Shown piece after piece: positions 27,501 through 39,059 of a DNA stretch of 64,000 bases. The DNA comes from Prunella strophiata (lineage: Eukaryota; Chordata; Aves; Passeriformes; Prunellidae): assembly GCA_036583965.1 (NCBI GenBank), contig JAZBQD010000030.1, positions 55,305,551 through 55,369,550 of the forward strand, read 5' to 3'. Under the pieces are notes generated by a model. That model was not told the DNA's origin, searched no databases, and saw nothing but the letters and a program-made list of their open reading frames with translations. Within the stretch, counting starts at the first letter, position 1; every line of letters starts with the position of its first letter. The position numbers were made by a program, and so were the translations under genes.

Positions 27501-30500
27501 ACAATCTTGTAAAGATCAGTGCTCATCCGTCCTTGCTTCAGGCTGGGCACATATAAAACAGTTTCAGTCTGAAATCTGTCCATGCTGATAAACTGTTAAA
27601 CATTTGGATATACTGAATAAAGCATAATGCCAACATTATGCAATTTACCATGTAAATTGGTTAGCCTGAGGCCAAAACACAACAGATTACTTAAGCCACA
27701 TGTTTGCATGCCATTGCCAAGTAAACAAACTCTAACATAAAAGAATTAAAATATTCAGACCAAAAAAAAAAAAAAAAAATAGGTCTTGTCAGGCTCAGGA
27801 ACCTTGAGTATGCCAGAAATATCAGTTTTACTTCAGGTTTTTGTGTTTGTGGACAAGGGAGACATTTTATCACATCCTGTCCCTCTTTTCTGTCTACAGG
27901 TGTTTTGTACCATTCAACACGAACAGACTGAAGAGAGTCAGTCACTGCTCAAACTTTGTTTCAAACATTTCCTCAGTTCTCATTTATTATTTCCCTAACA
28001 ACAAACCCAGAAGCCATCTGCATACTCAAAAAATGAGAAAAAAAAGACAAGACATTTATTTTCAAAACAAGGGTGTCAGAAAATAAGCTTTGCTTCTGTT
28101 TTGTAGATATGGAATAAAGCACAGAGACTAAATACTTCCACTGATGTTTGAAATTTAGTTTTATATGCTTTCTATTTTTTCAGAGCACTATGCAACAGAC
28201 TGATTTTTAAGCCACAACTCATAAATTTGCAGCAACTACTCCAGTTACTCCAAAGAACACCACTATGTTTATATTGATATATTATTAACTGGTTCAGCTA
28301 CTTGCTTGCACATACACAGAATCTCTGTAAGTACAGAGCTAGAAAAAAGAAATGGCCAGAATTCTATTTTGAACTTTTTTTGTGTTTTGAATATGTCCTT
28401 TCAAAGTCTGAGTAAAAAAGAAACCCCGAACTTTATTTTCAACTGAAATCATACTATGAAAAATTCTGTTTTGTTTATTTCAGGGGGTATCATGCTGGAA
28501 AAAAGATCTTATTCTTCCAGTTAATATCTTCCTGCTTACATCCACTTATCCTTATGTCAGATATGACAAGATCATAAAGGAAATAATGCTTCTGCATAGC
28601 ATTCCAAATAGCTCCAGATAAATGCAGCATCATTTAATAACACATATTCACTGTGTTAACTGTGAAACAATCCTGTTTGAGCAATTCTACTATTCAACTC
28701 CTAACACCTTCTCTTCAATTCCTACACAATTTATCTACACAACATCTTCATTCTTCAACTTCTGCATTTTTTATCTGTACAGCATGCACAATATGAACTG
28801 AATTCCTCCACAGAAGGGGCAATATATCAAACAATTTAAGCTACCTGGGAAAAAAAACTAGTCCTCTAAAGAACACTTTGAGAGGCTCTGGAGTTTGTTG
28901 TTGTTTGGGATTTTTTGGCAGTTTTGCTTTGGTTTTTTTAATGGGTGTTTGTCTTGTTACATGTCCCTTCCTCTTCCTCAAGATAATGATTCCAACCGTT
29001 ATCTTCCCCCATGGGATAACTCATTGTGAAACACAGGGCAGTGAGCAGGAGTCATAGCTTCACACAAATGAAGGGCAATATTATGCTGTGAGATCAGCAG
29101 ACAGCTGTCAAAGAGAACACTACTAAGTCTGTATATTTTTGTCTCGATGACAAGGCTGGATCTCTTTTTTGTGGTCAAACTCCAGTTTTCACAGAAAAAA
29201 AAAAAAAAAACAACCACCTTTTAATACCTTGAACATATCAGAAGTTAGTATATCAGTTCAAAAGTTATTGGGGAGTAGGCCAAGGAAATAAAAAGATCAT
29301 CAGTTACACAAGTCCTTTCTTTAAACTAAAAATAAGTGTATAAGACACTGTATTTGAAGGTTATCTTAAGCCATGGGTACAAACAACCAGAATTCAGGTT
29401 TTCCTGTACCATTTTTTCTCAAGTCTGAGCTCTTCTAACATCATCTTCCACGTAAGTATCTTTTCCTGTATTTTCATAAGGAAAAAATACCTGTTCTGTG
29501 ACAGGACATTGACCCTCTTACACTTCAACCAGGGGTGTCTTAATTGCTTGATCTCATAAGGTAACTAAATATAGTCAACTATCTTTCCCCACAGGGACCA
29601 TCACTGCAGGCATATAAAACACGTTCCCAGCTATTTGTCAGGTATTTCCTACAAGACAAAAAACCTTCATCGATTCTAAAACACGGTCTGCCTGATCAGA
29701 TAAAGATAAGGTTTTGCTCACACCTCCACTGCATAGCTCTTCCTCCTTACCTTAATCTGTCATAGCTTTCATCCTTCACTAAATTCAGTTTCTTGCCTGC
29801 TCCCCAAAAGTCTCAACCCCTGACTGTATCCATTCAGTTACACAACCTCTGGTGTTATCAAGGCAACCCTAACTCACCAATCTGCCTCTTGTTACTGCTT
29901 ATGCAATTATCAGTCTCCCCAACCACTTCCTCAGTTGTCTTTGCTTCACTTCTCCCTATCTCAGCTTCTCTGCATGGCCTGTTCAGGTCAGCCTGTCCTT
30001 CTCTAAGCTACTTGTCAGACCTGTCAACTACTAATTAGAAGTCATGTAAAACCCATAATACAAGGTAAATGGCATACATTGCTTTTATTTTTTTATTTTC
30101 CCTTTGGGGAAGTTGCTGTTAGTCCTAGTAACTCAAACAGTTCTAGATATTACTCCTTACAGCTTCAGATTTACCTAGATAGTCCCACATTCTGTCAAGT
30201 CTACTTCATCCAGACCTTGTCCAGCTTTCAGACCATTCATAATCACATAAAATAAGTCTAGACCTGCAATTCTGAGGCTTCAGCTTTTATCTTCAGACCT
30301 GAATTAAAGCAGTCTGCTACTTTGTTAGGATATCATCTATACAAACTTAATCACAGCAGTGCCCATAAATGTTAGTACACCCAAGTCATCTATTTACACA
30401 GCCTGGTTTTCTAGTTTCACAAATCCTCCGAAGAAGAGAAATGTCACCTTGAAATGTTACAGCCTTTTTAAGACTTCAGTGACTAAATTCAAGAATGACA

Positions 30501-33500
30501 ATAGGGGGCATAGATTTTAAGGCCAGTAACTTGCAGCACTGTTCCTATTTACTATCCTGCAGCTTTCCATACTGTTTCAAGAGACATTGCTTTCTACCAT
30601 AGCCACAAAATAAGTGGGAATATTATGACAAACCTCAATAAAATTATCTTGTTCCTCCTGATTTAAGCATTCCTCTGCTGATACATTGCATAATTCTTTC
30701 CTGCTGTGTAGCAGTGACTTCATAGAGTGCAGGATACTTTCACCAAAACTCTGAAAAACAATGAAAAAAAACTTAAGAAAAAATGCATGTTTAGTTTCAG
30801 ATATATGGTCCATCCATCTATTCTCTGCTCCCCACAAGTTTTGCTATTCTGATTATTATTTCAAATTATTTTGTACATAAATCACCAGGTTTGAAGTTTA
30901 AGTTTACTTCAGGACATGAAGCTGAAGCAGGTACATTTTCTTCAAGCCATACTTTTATTCCAAAATAGTTTGACATTCTGTATTTAAAAAAAAAAGGAAA
31001 GATGAGAACACACAGAAAAAAAGAACAGATGAATCCAAGAAGAAATTCAAATCCCATCTATTCCTTGCATTGTAGCCTCTATATGGAACTTTTCCATCAC
31101 ATTTTCCTTAAATAGGATGAAAAGCAATTTTAGCCAAGAAAAGTAGTGAAGGTGGCTTCAGAAGCCAGAGGGGAAGAAAACAAACAAACAAAAACAGCCC
31201 AAGAAAATCCACATACACTCTTTCCCATTCCATGAAGAATATATAACAACTGTAACTTAATCCCATAAAAGTAAATACTTCTTGTAACTTTTCTTGTAAT
31301 TACGCTTATGGTGACATGCAAGCACCCAGGGATGGCTAAAAAAGGCTGAAGAATCCAAGACTTTATTCCAGTGTAACAAAGCATAGCAGAACAAAAGAAT
31401 CAACACTATGAAAGCAAATAAGACTACAGAACAACAAAAACTGGTTCACTCAGCTTGTAAAAAAGACAGTATCATCTGAATTGTTTTTAGGAAGTCAGCA
31501 ATCTCTTCTTGTTTTAATTTAAAATTTTCATCTTCTCTAGCAAATTGGAAGGTTAAGACAAATAAGAAAATCAGATGGTCAAAAATTATGAACCCAATAA
31601 TTATTCTCTGTGAGACTGCCCTGTTAAAAATTACATGAGAAATCAGTGTGTCCAGCTTATGACAAAGTATTTCAAATTTGCCAGGCTTCTCAAACAATAG
31701 CAGAAGTGCTAGACAGCCAAATTTGGACAGAGAATGTTCTGCATTTCTGGTACCCACACAACAAAAACAATCCCTTTATAGTAAAAAGTGATCTTACATA
31801 TTACAGTTAAACCTCAATAAAGATTTTATTTTTTCTCTGTATAAAAAGCAGTATCAAATACTACTATGTTGAAAGCCAAATTATTAGAGCAGGGCCAGTG
31901 TCACTGTGGTTATGCTCATGGCAACACAAAATTAGGAAAGCACTTCTAGAATGAACAGACAAAAGCAAATCAGAACTTCAGGATCTTTGAAATTGCCAAA
32001 ATACCTTTCAGCATGCTAGCCAACAAGGCTCAGACTGCCACACTGACAGCCAAGGTCAAGTGACACTAAAGAAGTCAAAACAGTAACTTTTATAGAAAAG
32101 TAACAGCTGAACTATTTCATAAAGTATTTTAGGCAGTTATTGGGTCATTTGAAATAAATTAATGAAGTGCTCACCTAATTTCCACTTTTATCTATTCCCT
32201 TGCCCTCACATGTTTAGCTACAATTTGCTCCCACTTTGTACTTTCCTAAGAATGCTGTCAGTGCCTTTCTCTGATTCTATGGATCTTCCAAATTTACAGG
32301 AGGCTGCAATACCAATTGCTGCTCAAAGACTGTTCCCTGGTAATTCCTTCATTCATCTTGTACAAAAGTAATTTGTGAAGCCAAACAAGCATGTTGAAAT
32401 GTCTCATTTTCAGCTTTTATAATAATTTAATCAGTCACAACATTCAAAACAGTAATTAGGGAAAAAAAGAAATTCATATGACATGACTTGCTAATTTTCT
32501 GCAAGCCAACACTGCTCCAGTTTGAGCACTGAAGGGATCATTGTTATTCTCCAGTTGGCTTTTCTAAAGCTGCAAACTATTACACACACCTTATTTATAA
32601 ACAAGTACCTTTCCCTAGTTCAACATCTGAAAGGCAGAATGGGTAACTAAGAACCAGAGCATGGTATAAGGAACTACTGAGGTGAAGGACAATTCAACAT
32701 TTTGGAGAATATTAAGTTGAAGTGGGGAGAAGAAGAAAGATGAAACAACTGGAAAAATCATCCCTAAAGTCCTGGAAGGACCAGCATACAAGACTATATG
32801 CAGTTCTGGTAGCCCATGGTGGCACTATGCAACTGAAGAGATAAAATATCCATAGCTAAAATGAGGAGAAATTAAGTGACATATGTTCTTCAGATCATAT
32901 TAATGAATATAAAAAAACCTCAGAATGTGAAATCAATAACCATATGGAAATTAACAGGCACACGATACATACAGAAGAAAAAAATCCCATCTATCTGGAC
33001 TTCCATAGATCACTTAAATATATTAACAAAACAAGAAGCATTAACAAAACCAGATAAAAACAGAATTAACTAGAAGAGTTGGTTTTGGAAACAAAGACTT
33101 TGCCTGGATGGAGATAATAAAGGGAAGGTTTTGAGAAGAGTTAGTATAGGTCAGTAAGCAACTTCTTCAAAATTTATCTTGAGACTCATATCAAGCATCA
33201 TCATTATTAATAAATTTAATGAGGAAAAAAAAGTAAATATGAAATAAAGACTGTTGATAATTTGAAGTAAGAAGGTGTCATCAGCTAAGAAGGAGAACAG
33301 CAAATCATACAGAAAGAACTTGCTCAGCACAACTGTTTTAAAAAACAACCATAAGAAACACAAAGTTATGTCCTTAAAAACTAAATGCAAGCTTTAAAAT
33401 TGAATTGCAAATTCACTAGTTGGGAAATAAAATACCTTAACTGACCTGTTGGTCATGGCATAGCAATGAATGAATGGTCAATATGATACAGCACTGCAAA

Positions 33501-36463
33501 TAGCAAACGTGCATCCTTTAGTGAAAGAACTGACATCAGAGTCACTGTGAAGGACATCCTGTGTAATTGCACATACAGTATTATCCACATGTAAAAAGAA
33601 GATTAACTCATAACAAGCAGAGAAACTAGGACTATGAAGGATAATCACTGGAATGCAGAGGCTTTTATACAGAAGCAGACTAAAACCTTAGTTTACACAG
33701 TTTCCAAAAACCAAAGGCTTAGAGAGGACAGATTACCAATTGAAAAAAAATAAGAAAGGTAAACATCAGCAAAGGAATAGAAATTATTCAAGCAGAAGAA
33801 TAAGGATATCCATAAAAAAACAGGTATAAATTTGCTGTGAGTAGCTTCAGCCTGAAATTTTCAAGTCTTAGTTATTACTGCAGTGTGGTTCAAGAAGATA
33901 AAAGCAGCAGTAGGTTTGGGGGGAGGTGTTTGAAAGCCCTCATTAACTGAGAGGCTATAGCTATATTTAGTAAGCTTTTGATATTCTTATCATTATCAAA
34001 ATTGTGCTTGTGACAGCAGAGGACTGGACCCTGAATTTCAGAGAAATCCTCCAATCCAACAGGCAATGACACAAGCTCTCTCACAATCCCAAACTAGGAG
34101 ACGCGACTACATTAAAAACTGAAAACTAGCAAGCCCCCAAGACTACCAGCTCAGTGTAGGTAAGGACAAAAGGTCATCTTCAATGAAAGGATGCAATCTT
34201 TTTTTAGAACTACTACACCTCCAACATACATCAACAAATGGGCAAAGAACACACAAGCAATCTATAAAGCTCTACTTGGTAGGCCTCTAGGACTTCTTTC
34301 CTCACATAAATTCTTGCCAGAAATCCTACTTCATTCACAAGCACAGATTTCAAATTTACTAAGTTTTGCCACGGGAAAACCACAAATACTGTCAAGGTGT
34401 CAGACATGAACAGCAGAAATTCTTGTCACACCTCTAACTCAGCTGAGCAATTCAAAGATTTGCATTGTTCCAGCAAATACAGAAGTCATTGTCAACAAAT
34501 CCATCACAGTACATTGGAGGAGATATTTGGTTTCATGAAATGTTTTATGAAACAACTGCTTTCTAATATTTCAAACATCCTTTAAGATGCCACAATCTCT
34601 AGAGAAATGAAGTGCAGTGCTGGACAGTCACACTTCCTCTGCTCTTAAGTAACAAAGCAGCTCTTCCTGATTTCATCTGCTCTAAGATTTAAAGGGACTG
34701 AATATTCTGAGGTAATTTTGTAAAAATAGAAACTAAGGCTTTAAATATGCACGCCATAATTGTGCACTGACTTTTAAGAGCTACTACCTGCAACAATTCG
34801 TGTTAGCTGTGACAAAGTATCATGAAGAGGACAGGAATCAGACTGCAATCTTCTGTAAATCAACAGAAGGTGAAACACAGTGCAGTTCTGACCACTCTAC
34901 TGCCTGGCTCTAAGAGAATGAAAGTTCCACACCATAATCTAAATAGACACTTCACAGGTAAACATCAAGAGAAGGCAACCACAGATCAAAACAATGGAGT
35001 CTGGCTGCAGGAAGATGCAGAATTCTGCAGGAAGGGTTACATTAATGTTTCTAGAACCACACAGTCCAGAATGCTTAATAGCAATTAACAGAGCAGTTCA
35101 CAAAGGTAGTATTTTAAGCAACTATTAGAATCAGTGAGGAGTCACTGGTCACTGTCATTATTAGAGAGATGCTTCTGTAACCTACAGGTCTAAAAACCTT
35201 GGTGGGGCAGGGTATTTGTTTTGTTTAGTAAATTAAACCAAAAGAACAAATAAAGAGCAGATATTAAAAGTCCTTTAAAAGTAAGTTTATGTTCAGGTTA
35301 AGGATGCAAAATTACTTGACTGTAGTTGAAGAGCTCTATATGAGCTGGAGAGTCCTCATAAACCAATAAAATACAAGGATTTATACCATGTGTCTTGAAG
35401 TGAAATATTATCACCCATAATTACAAACTGCCTAATATATGGCAGTTAGCATTCCATGTCAGGACCTGGAACAACTGACTACCAGCCTGGCTGTCTCACA
35501 ACAACTTCCCTCTGCCTTCAAACAGGACATATACCACAGACACTGTTTCTTTAAAACAACAAAATCTGCTCCTGAAATAAAATAATGTAATTTTCATGTG
35601 ATAGGATGCTTCCTTGCTCAGTTTCTCCTCTTACTGTTGCAGTAACTTGCAAATAAGGAAGTTATTAACAGCCAAAGAAGACCTAGGAAATTACTCATCT
35701 GTGTTAAACTACCTAGAGAAATACAGCTAGATAAATAAATTTATTCCTTCAGGATAAACTGCAACTCTCACTTTATTAACTGCTTATAGAAGTTGCAAGA
35801 AAATTTTAGGAACAGTATGTTCTCCAAGTTGAAGTGACAAAATTTAAAAAAAAAAAAAAAAATCAACTTAATTTAATATTAGAAATCCCCCCTAATATCC
35901 TTTCTAAGTGCTGGATATATTTTCTTTTTTACCAAGGCACTTCCCAAATGTTCATGCAAAAACAAGGATAAACCAGACAAGACACCAAGCTCTAAGGATA
36001 TTGCAAGTAAGCCCTAATACAGGCTTCACAAAATTCAATAAGACTATATAGCTGTATTTTAATTTATTACATATAAACTCAAAAAATCTGAACAAAATAA
36101 AATAAAAGCTATATTCTAATAAACAAGGTGAATTCTAGGAAATTAATACATCACAATGTTATCACATCATCTTGAAAGACAAAAGCACCCTGTCCTTAAA
36201 TGGTGTTGTCTCTCAGTTCGATTACACTAAATATACCAGAACACAAAGCAAAAGCAATTTGTCTCCTTGAAATGTCAAACAACCAAAATTAAAACATATT
36301 AAAAAACCCCACACACAAAAAACCCAAACAAACCAGTTCACTTGCTTCATTATTAGATCGAAAAACTCTGAAATACTTTATTTATTTAAATACAGATAAT
36401 TACCTTTTCAACAGATATTCTTGATTTCATGCGATTGCCCTGAGCCCTGGCGTACATGTCCAT
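4300..36463 (-). CDS. AKAP11: AKAP11 (A-kinase anchoring protein 11 / AKAP220), spliced, 11 coding exons, four 1-base frame breaks
   Basis: AKAP11 is a large scaffold that tethers PKA regulatory subunits, PP1 and GSK3 to vesicles and the cytoskeleton and acts as an autophagy receptor for PKA-RI (family knowledge). Seen here: eleven exons with GT-AG borders and compatible phases. Removing one base at each of four sites gives 5856 nt, or 1951 residues (human about 1901). Landmarks in the inferred protein are an FFAT-like EFFDSF at about 357-362 (VAP-binding type), repeated TPP-S-TP segments, VEKAEREL at about 1706 in the C-terminal PKA-anchoring region, WSNL and WSSL motifs in exons 8-9 that resemble LC3-interacting motifs, and a conserved C-terminus with WKVGDLLQAVL ending WLLENV. 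The start is the ATG at 36463, because an in-frame stop lies upstream in exon 1 with no earlier in-frame ATG. A second ATG follows two codons later and could be used. The frame breaks may be assembly errors or real; the gene is not a processed copy because its introns are intact. Confidence 0.95.
6175..6210. repeat. Perfect 14-bp inverted repeat (hairpin)
   Basis: Arm 6175-6188 (agttatactcttaa) is perfectly complementary to arm 6197-6210 (ttaagagtataact) across an 8-bp spacer. Further partial copies of cttaagttaagag follow. It lies just left of the intronic CpG-rich block. Confidence 0.85.
6240..6665. promoter_or_regulatory. Intronic CpG-rich block, possible alternative or antisense promoter
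   Basis: Within the AT-rich last intron, about 425 bp is markedly GC- and CpG-rich (gccgcagccacaccgcatcg on one side, ccccgcggccgcccagggac in the middle). On plus there is a good splice donor, AACAG|gtaatc, at 6632/6633. On minus there is a donor, CAGCTG|gtgagt, at about 6366/6365. The block could be a CpG-island promoter for a non-coding RNA or an unrecognised repeat. No coding homology was recognised. Confidence 0.4.
6774..7398 (-). mobile_element. Solo retroviral LTR (class II/ERVK-like), with 6-bp target duplication
   Basis: The 625-bp element has perfect terminal inverted repeats (TGTCGG...CCGACA) and is flanked on both sides by TACTGC (6768-6773 and 7399-7404). Read on minus, it has a TATA-like tataaaaaga at about 6996-6987 and a polyadenylation signal AATAAA at about 6891-6886 followed by a GC-richer U5-like end, so the order is U3-R-U5. 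No internal viral genes flank it, so it is a solo LTR left by recombination. A 6-bp duplication is typical of class II endogenous retroviruses (family knowledge). It sits in the last AKAP11 intron, sense to the gene. Confidence 0.9.
9227..9335. repeat. A/C-rich low-complexity tract
   Basis: This is a long run of aaacc/aaaac-type words in the last AKAP11 intron. Its reverse complement gives a spurious Phe/Leu-rich ORF. Confidence 0.8.
9718..9878 (-). CDS. AKAP11: AKAP11 exon 11
   Basis: The acceptor is tattcaatgttag|GTTTGG and the donor is GTCTTT|gtaagt, 161 nt. It encodes MNIDLEPNLVDPQLRAALQW and then LAASETEVSDLHFRDTAARD, aligning with the C-terminal DMEP-x-TVDPQLR-x-ILQWL region of AKAP11. 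Confidence 0.95.
12289..12335 (-). CDS. AKAP11: AKAP11 exon 10, 47-nt acidic exon
   Basis: The acceptor is aattaaaatacag|TGATGG and the donor is GTAGAAG|gtaatg. It encodes DGTEDKDEDSKDAVE, corresponding to the acidic DGPDDKDEEHEDEVE stretch of the human protein. Phases 2 in and 1 out fit the neighbouring exons. Confidence 0.9.
12336..16892 (-). other. AKAP11 introns 8 and 9 (around exon 9)
   Basis: Intron 8 is 16892-13126 and intron 9 is 13041-12336. They are AT-rich, with a possible worn repeat near 15270-15360 that I could not classify. I see no exon or RNA gene. Confidence 0.8.
13042..13125 (-). CDS. AKAP11: AKAP11 exon 9
   Basis: The acceptor is cttctcctggcag|TAATGG and the donor is CAGACAG|gttggt, 84 nt. 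It encodes NGNSSSWSSLGLEGDMYEEN and then LSFPTSDS, a direct match to the human segment. It carries a second W-x-x-L motif (WSSL). Confidence 0.95.
16893..17048 (-). CDS. AKAP11: AKAP11 exon 8
   Basis: The acceptor is tttttgtttag|CTCTGT and the donor is GTGACAG|gtaatt, 156 nt. The exon completes a split Ser codon and reads SVVSQQMSLSIGDDSTGSWS and NLSFEDEHPDES, a nearly unchanged AKAP11 block. The WSNL motif flanked by Ser and acidic residues resembles an LC3-interacting motif (inference). Confidence 0.95.
17821..17857. repeat. Compound CT/TA microsatellite
   Basis: Ctatctatctctctctctat runs into tatatatatgtatatat, a simple sequence in AKAP11 intron 7. Confidence 0.85.
18558..18632. repeat. 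Two long A homopolymers
   Basis: A25 at 18558-18582 and A19 at 18614-18632 lie in AKAP11 intron 7. Similar runs are A21 at 2243-2263, A18 at 52203-52220, T18 at 54305-54322 and T20 at 58921-58940. No attached retroposon body was recognised. Confidence 0.9.
19372..24010 (-). CDS. AKAP11: AKAP11 exon 7, giant internal exon with three 1-base insertions
   Basis: The acceptor is tttttgttcag|GTACG and the donor is ACCATAAG|gtaata, 4639 nt. The exon encodes about 1545 residues, most of the scaffold. It is open in four consecutive blocks: 24010-22461, then about 22507-21383, then about 21396-20317, then about 20369-19372. Each block is shifted one base from the one before. The breaks fall inside ARDLSES|VIQEAFIELSQ, VLE|DCTD and DQY|ASRLAYRS. 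In every case one surplus base explains the shift, and the sum of three restores the original frame before the donor. The blocks hold EFFDSF, the TPPSTP segments, the PP1-site equivalent (KTIQYAD, about 1249) and VEKAEREL (about 1706). Confidence 0.95.
24462..24726 (-). CDS. AKAP11: AKAP11 exon 6
   Basis: The acceptor is ctctttttcaag|AATCAG and the donor is GTGCTG|gtaagt, 265 nt, ending in phase 1. It contains the highly conserved stretch with FIFTLLSKY-like YIFTLLSKYTAGIRYAVE and then DDDTNQSVSSIEDDFVTAFE, which is diagnostic for AKAP11. Confidence 0.96.
24727..27123 (-). other. AKAP11 introns 4 and 5 (around exon 5)
   Basis: Intron 4 is 27123-25711 and intron 5 is 25575-24727, both AT-rich. 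A/C-rich simple sequence lies near 26790-26840. I see nothing else. Confidence 0.85.
25576..25710 (-). CDS. AKAP11: AKAP11 exon 5 (45 codons, phase 0-0)
   Basis: The acceptor is atttacattcag|GAGTTG and the donor is CATCAG|gtaaaa. It encodes ELSAVSVELPDVLKSLQL... ending VMKHQ, aligning with the human segment DLAAVSLELPDILNSL. The exon is exactly 135 nt and fully open. Confidence 0.93.
27124..27172 (-). CDS. AKAP11: AKAP11 exon 4, micro-exon with a 1-base insertion (49 nt instead of 48)
   Basis: The acceptor is ttttccag|ATCACA and the donor is TTGCAG|gtacag. The exon reads ITFIGFAEGMGS and then loses frame. Skipping the T at about 27136 gives GSAHLQ, which aligns residue for residue with the mammalian ...AAHIQ end of this 16-codon exon. 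Both flanking exon junctions are phase 0, so the normal exon would be 48 nt and could be skipped without breaking the frame. A GC donor three bases upstream would give 45 nt, but it fits the GC-AG consensus poorly. Confidence 0.8.
27173..30633 (-). other. AKAP11 intron 3
   Basis: It is AT-rich with A-runs near 27762 and 29200. I see no coding or element-like content. Confidence 0.85.
30634..30750 (-). CDS. AKAP11: AKAP11 exon 3 (39 codons, phase 0-0)
   Basis: The acceptor is tgtttttcag|AGTTTTGG and the donor is ATTGAG|gtttgt, 117 nt in all. It encodes SFGESILHSMKSLLHSRKEL... through ...QDNFIE, aligning with the human N-terminal segment that contains the SVKSLLQSQKELCSVSAED core. Confidence 0.93.
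30751..36403 (-). other. AKAP11 intron 2
   Basis: The donor gtaatt and acceptor tgtttttcag are well supported. The interior is AT-rich with a short A-run near 35846. I see no genes, RNA genes or recognisable mobile elements. Confidence 0.85.
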
Positions 36464-36513
36464 GATCTTACCAATCTTGGTACTTCGATGAAAGACCGTC
36501 AGCTCAAAAATGC
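36404..36513 (-). CDS. AKAP11: AKAP11 exon 2, first coding exon (CDS from 36463)
   Basis: The acceptor is ttttttgcag before GCATTTT and the donor is GAAAAG|gtaatt. The last 60 nt encode MDMYARAQGNRMKSRISVEK, matching the short Arg/Lys/Met-rich N-terminus of AKAP11, and end in phase 0. The 50 nt before the ATG are also open in the same frame. That reading meets a TGA in the presumed exon 1 with no in-frame ATG, so the ATG at 36463 is preferred. Confidence 0.85.
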
Positions 36514-37625
36514 CTGCAAAAAACATTTATATTTGATTACTTATGTTATCCATTTAGTTCACATCCACTCTAAAAATGCAAGTAGACAAAACAAGAACCA
36601 ATAACAACAATTAAAAAGCATATAAAGATTAAACAGCACACCATCCACACTGACAGCTGCCTTTAAAAAAGTACAGCCTTAATGACCTTCAAAACAAGGC
36701 ATGAAATGCAGAACACAGACACTTAGCAGTAAGTTTCATTGTTTTCCTTTCACCAGCATTTCAAGGCTGCATTGGGGGTAGGGGATGAACATTACTATTA
36801 AATATTGATTCCCTGTCACTCATATGCTGGAAGGTTTTTCAGTGGGTTCCTGTACAACACAACACACTGCAATCACCCTTTAACAATCTCGGAAGGCAAA
36901 TGTACAACGCACCCAGGCAGCCAATGGGCCCAGCCATGTCTGGCACCCTCGAGGTATTGCATGGATCATGTAGTGGATCCACTAACATGGATCGTCACTC
37001 TTGTTCCCTGGTTCTGCTCTGGGCAGCCCAGGCTCTGCTGGCAAAACACAGCAGACCACATGCATTTACCAGCACTCTAAACTGAGTAGGTCACAAGAGT
37101 ATCTGCTCGAGTCAGCTGCCCTTATTTATCCTAAGTCTAATTCTAACAACAAAAAGATAAAAAAACAGCTATGAAGGTATTTTTTTCAAGTTTCCCTCTT
37201 TAACCAGCAGCAATGGATCCAGTTTGTTTCATTCATCTTTGCACCCTACAAGATAGGCAATAAATATAGTGTTAATAAAGAAAGCACATGGTGAGCTTTT
37301 AAGTCATATGGGAACTTTAATACTTCATCTTTTCCCATGGTCACACAATTTATCCAGGAAAAAGAACTCCTAGACTATATAAAATAAATGAGACAAGGAG
37401 CAAGTGCATGTTAAAATGACTGCAAAGATAAAGAAAATAAGCACCACGACATCAGAGTATGGATCTTCACAAAACTGACCAGACTGGTTTTGTCGATCTC
37501 ATCTCAAGCACTTATTTAGCCTTTATATGGGAAATAAAGTTTTATATGGGTTTGGTCTTGAGCATAAGTCATTTAAATAAGATCAGTAGCGTCACCTTCC
37601 TCCACTCCAGCACCTCTAAAAGTAA

Positions 37626-37695
37626 AACTTATTCAAGAATACAATGGCAAGAGATTATTAAACTTCTTCAAGAATACAATAGCAAGAGATTATTA
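37626..37695. repeat. 35-bp direct tandem duplication
   Basis: Units 37626-37660 and 37661-37695 agree at 33 of 35 positions (both begin aactt and end gagattatta). This is a local duplication in AKAP11 intron 1. Confidence 0.9.
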
Positions 37696-39059
37696 TTAGG
37701 TACAATGTGAATACATTTCACTTTGATTTCTGCTTTCCTTCACAAAGATGAACTTGCTAGAATCTTAGAAAAGAAGTTACACTTAGGCAAATAAACTGCA
37801 ACATTTTCATCTCTAGAGCACACCTTCTCTCAGCTGGATGCTTAAAGTTTGGAAAATTCAGACAATTACATGAAGCAGGTGCATGATCCACAGATTATAG
37901 ATATAATATATAAGTATAACAAATACAAATAAAAATTATTTTCACAGTAAACTATGGCTAGAAGACTAATCACAACAATGATTCTGCTAAAACTCATGTG
38001 TTTAAAGAAAAAAATCCACAGAACAGTATCAGGGCAATAAAAAGGTGTCCACTTCACCTGTCCCAGCTGCTCTATCTTAAATGGCTAATCCAGTAAAAAT
38101 CCAAAGAATATTGGGGAAATACTCTTAGACACTCCTTGTCCTATGAAAAAGCCATGTACAGAAAAAGTTGGGTTTTCACACAGATACTTCAGCTCTACAT
38201 TTTTGGATGGATCCCTCCTTGCAGCAATTTTAACAGAGCCCAACACACTGTGCTATGAAGATGACCTTTTAACCTTGTTGGATGCTGCAGTGCTTACTCA
38301 GATATGGCAGTTCACAGTTACACTGTAAACTGCCTTCAGGTTAAGTATTTTCCTGTGTCATCTGCTAGACTCTGGAGACCTGAACATGAACCTGTAGGGT
38401 CCCCTACCTAGGAAACAAACAGACTTGTAAATCACAGTATGAAGACTGAAATATCCTGGACAGAAACCATACAGGTTTGTTACCATAACACCAGAATGTT
38501 TGGTCTTTGCTGCATCCTGTCCTTCAGTACTTGAATAATATAGGTCCTAATGTATACACCTATATTATACCACCTACAGCATTTCTGCTCTCTGTCATGC
38601 AATTCAGAGAAGTCTGAAGGGTCCCACTTGTCCAACAATGCAGCAAAACCTGAAGGTTTTCTTTTTAATGTGTAAAATTATTATCCATTTTCAATACAAC
38701 AATGGTCCAATCATGTGAGAAGTACACAAACATTAACACTAACTGAATAGGAAGTGAAAGCACTGACAACAAAACAGCCTGGAAGTAGCTAATTTGTATA
38801 AATAAAACCTACCATTTAAAATTGCTTTTACTTCTGGATATTGAATTTGACTATTAAATTTAATTTCCTCCTATTGTTAACTCAAAAAAGGGAATAAATG
38901 GCAAAAGCATCACATATAAGAGGAACAGGACTTTCCTGTTACTGAGTAACTATAGTCAGACACCAAAAAAATGGGAAAAAAATTGATCACACAACTAATT
39001 ATTGAACACCCACACCATCTTTACCTTTTTAGCAAGTTGGATCACCTTAAATGCACACA

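Noticed and set aside
4300..36463. Processed AKAP11 pseudogene
   Set aside because: Introns and splice sites are intact, and a CpG-island promoter lies upstream, so this is the parental locus despite the frame breaks.
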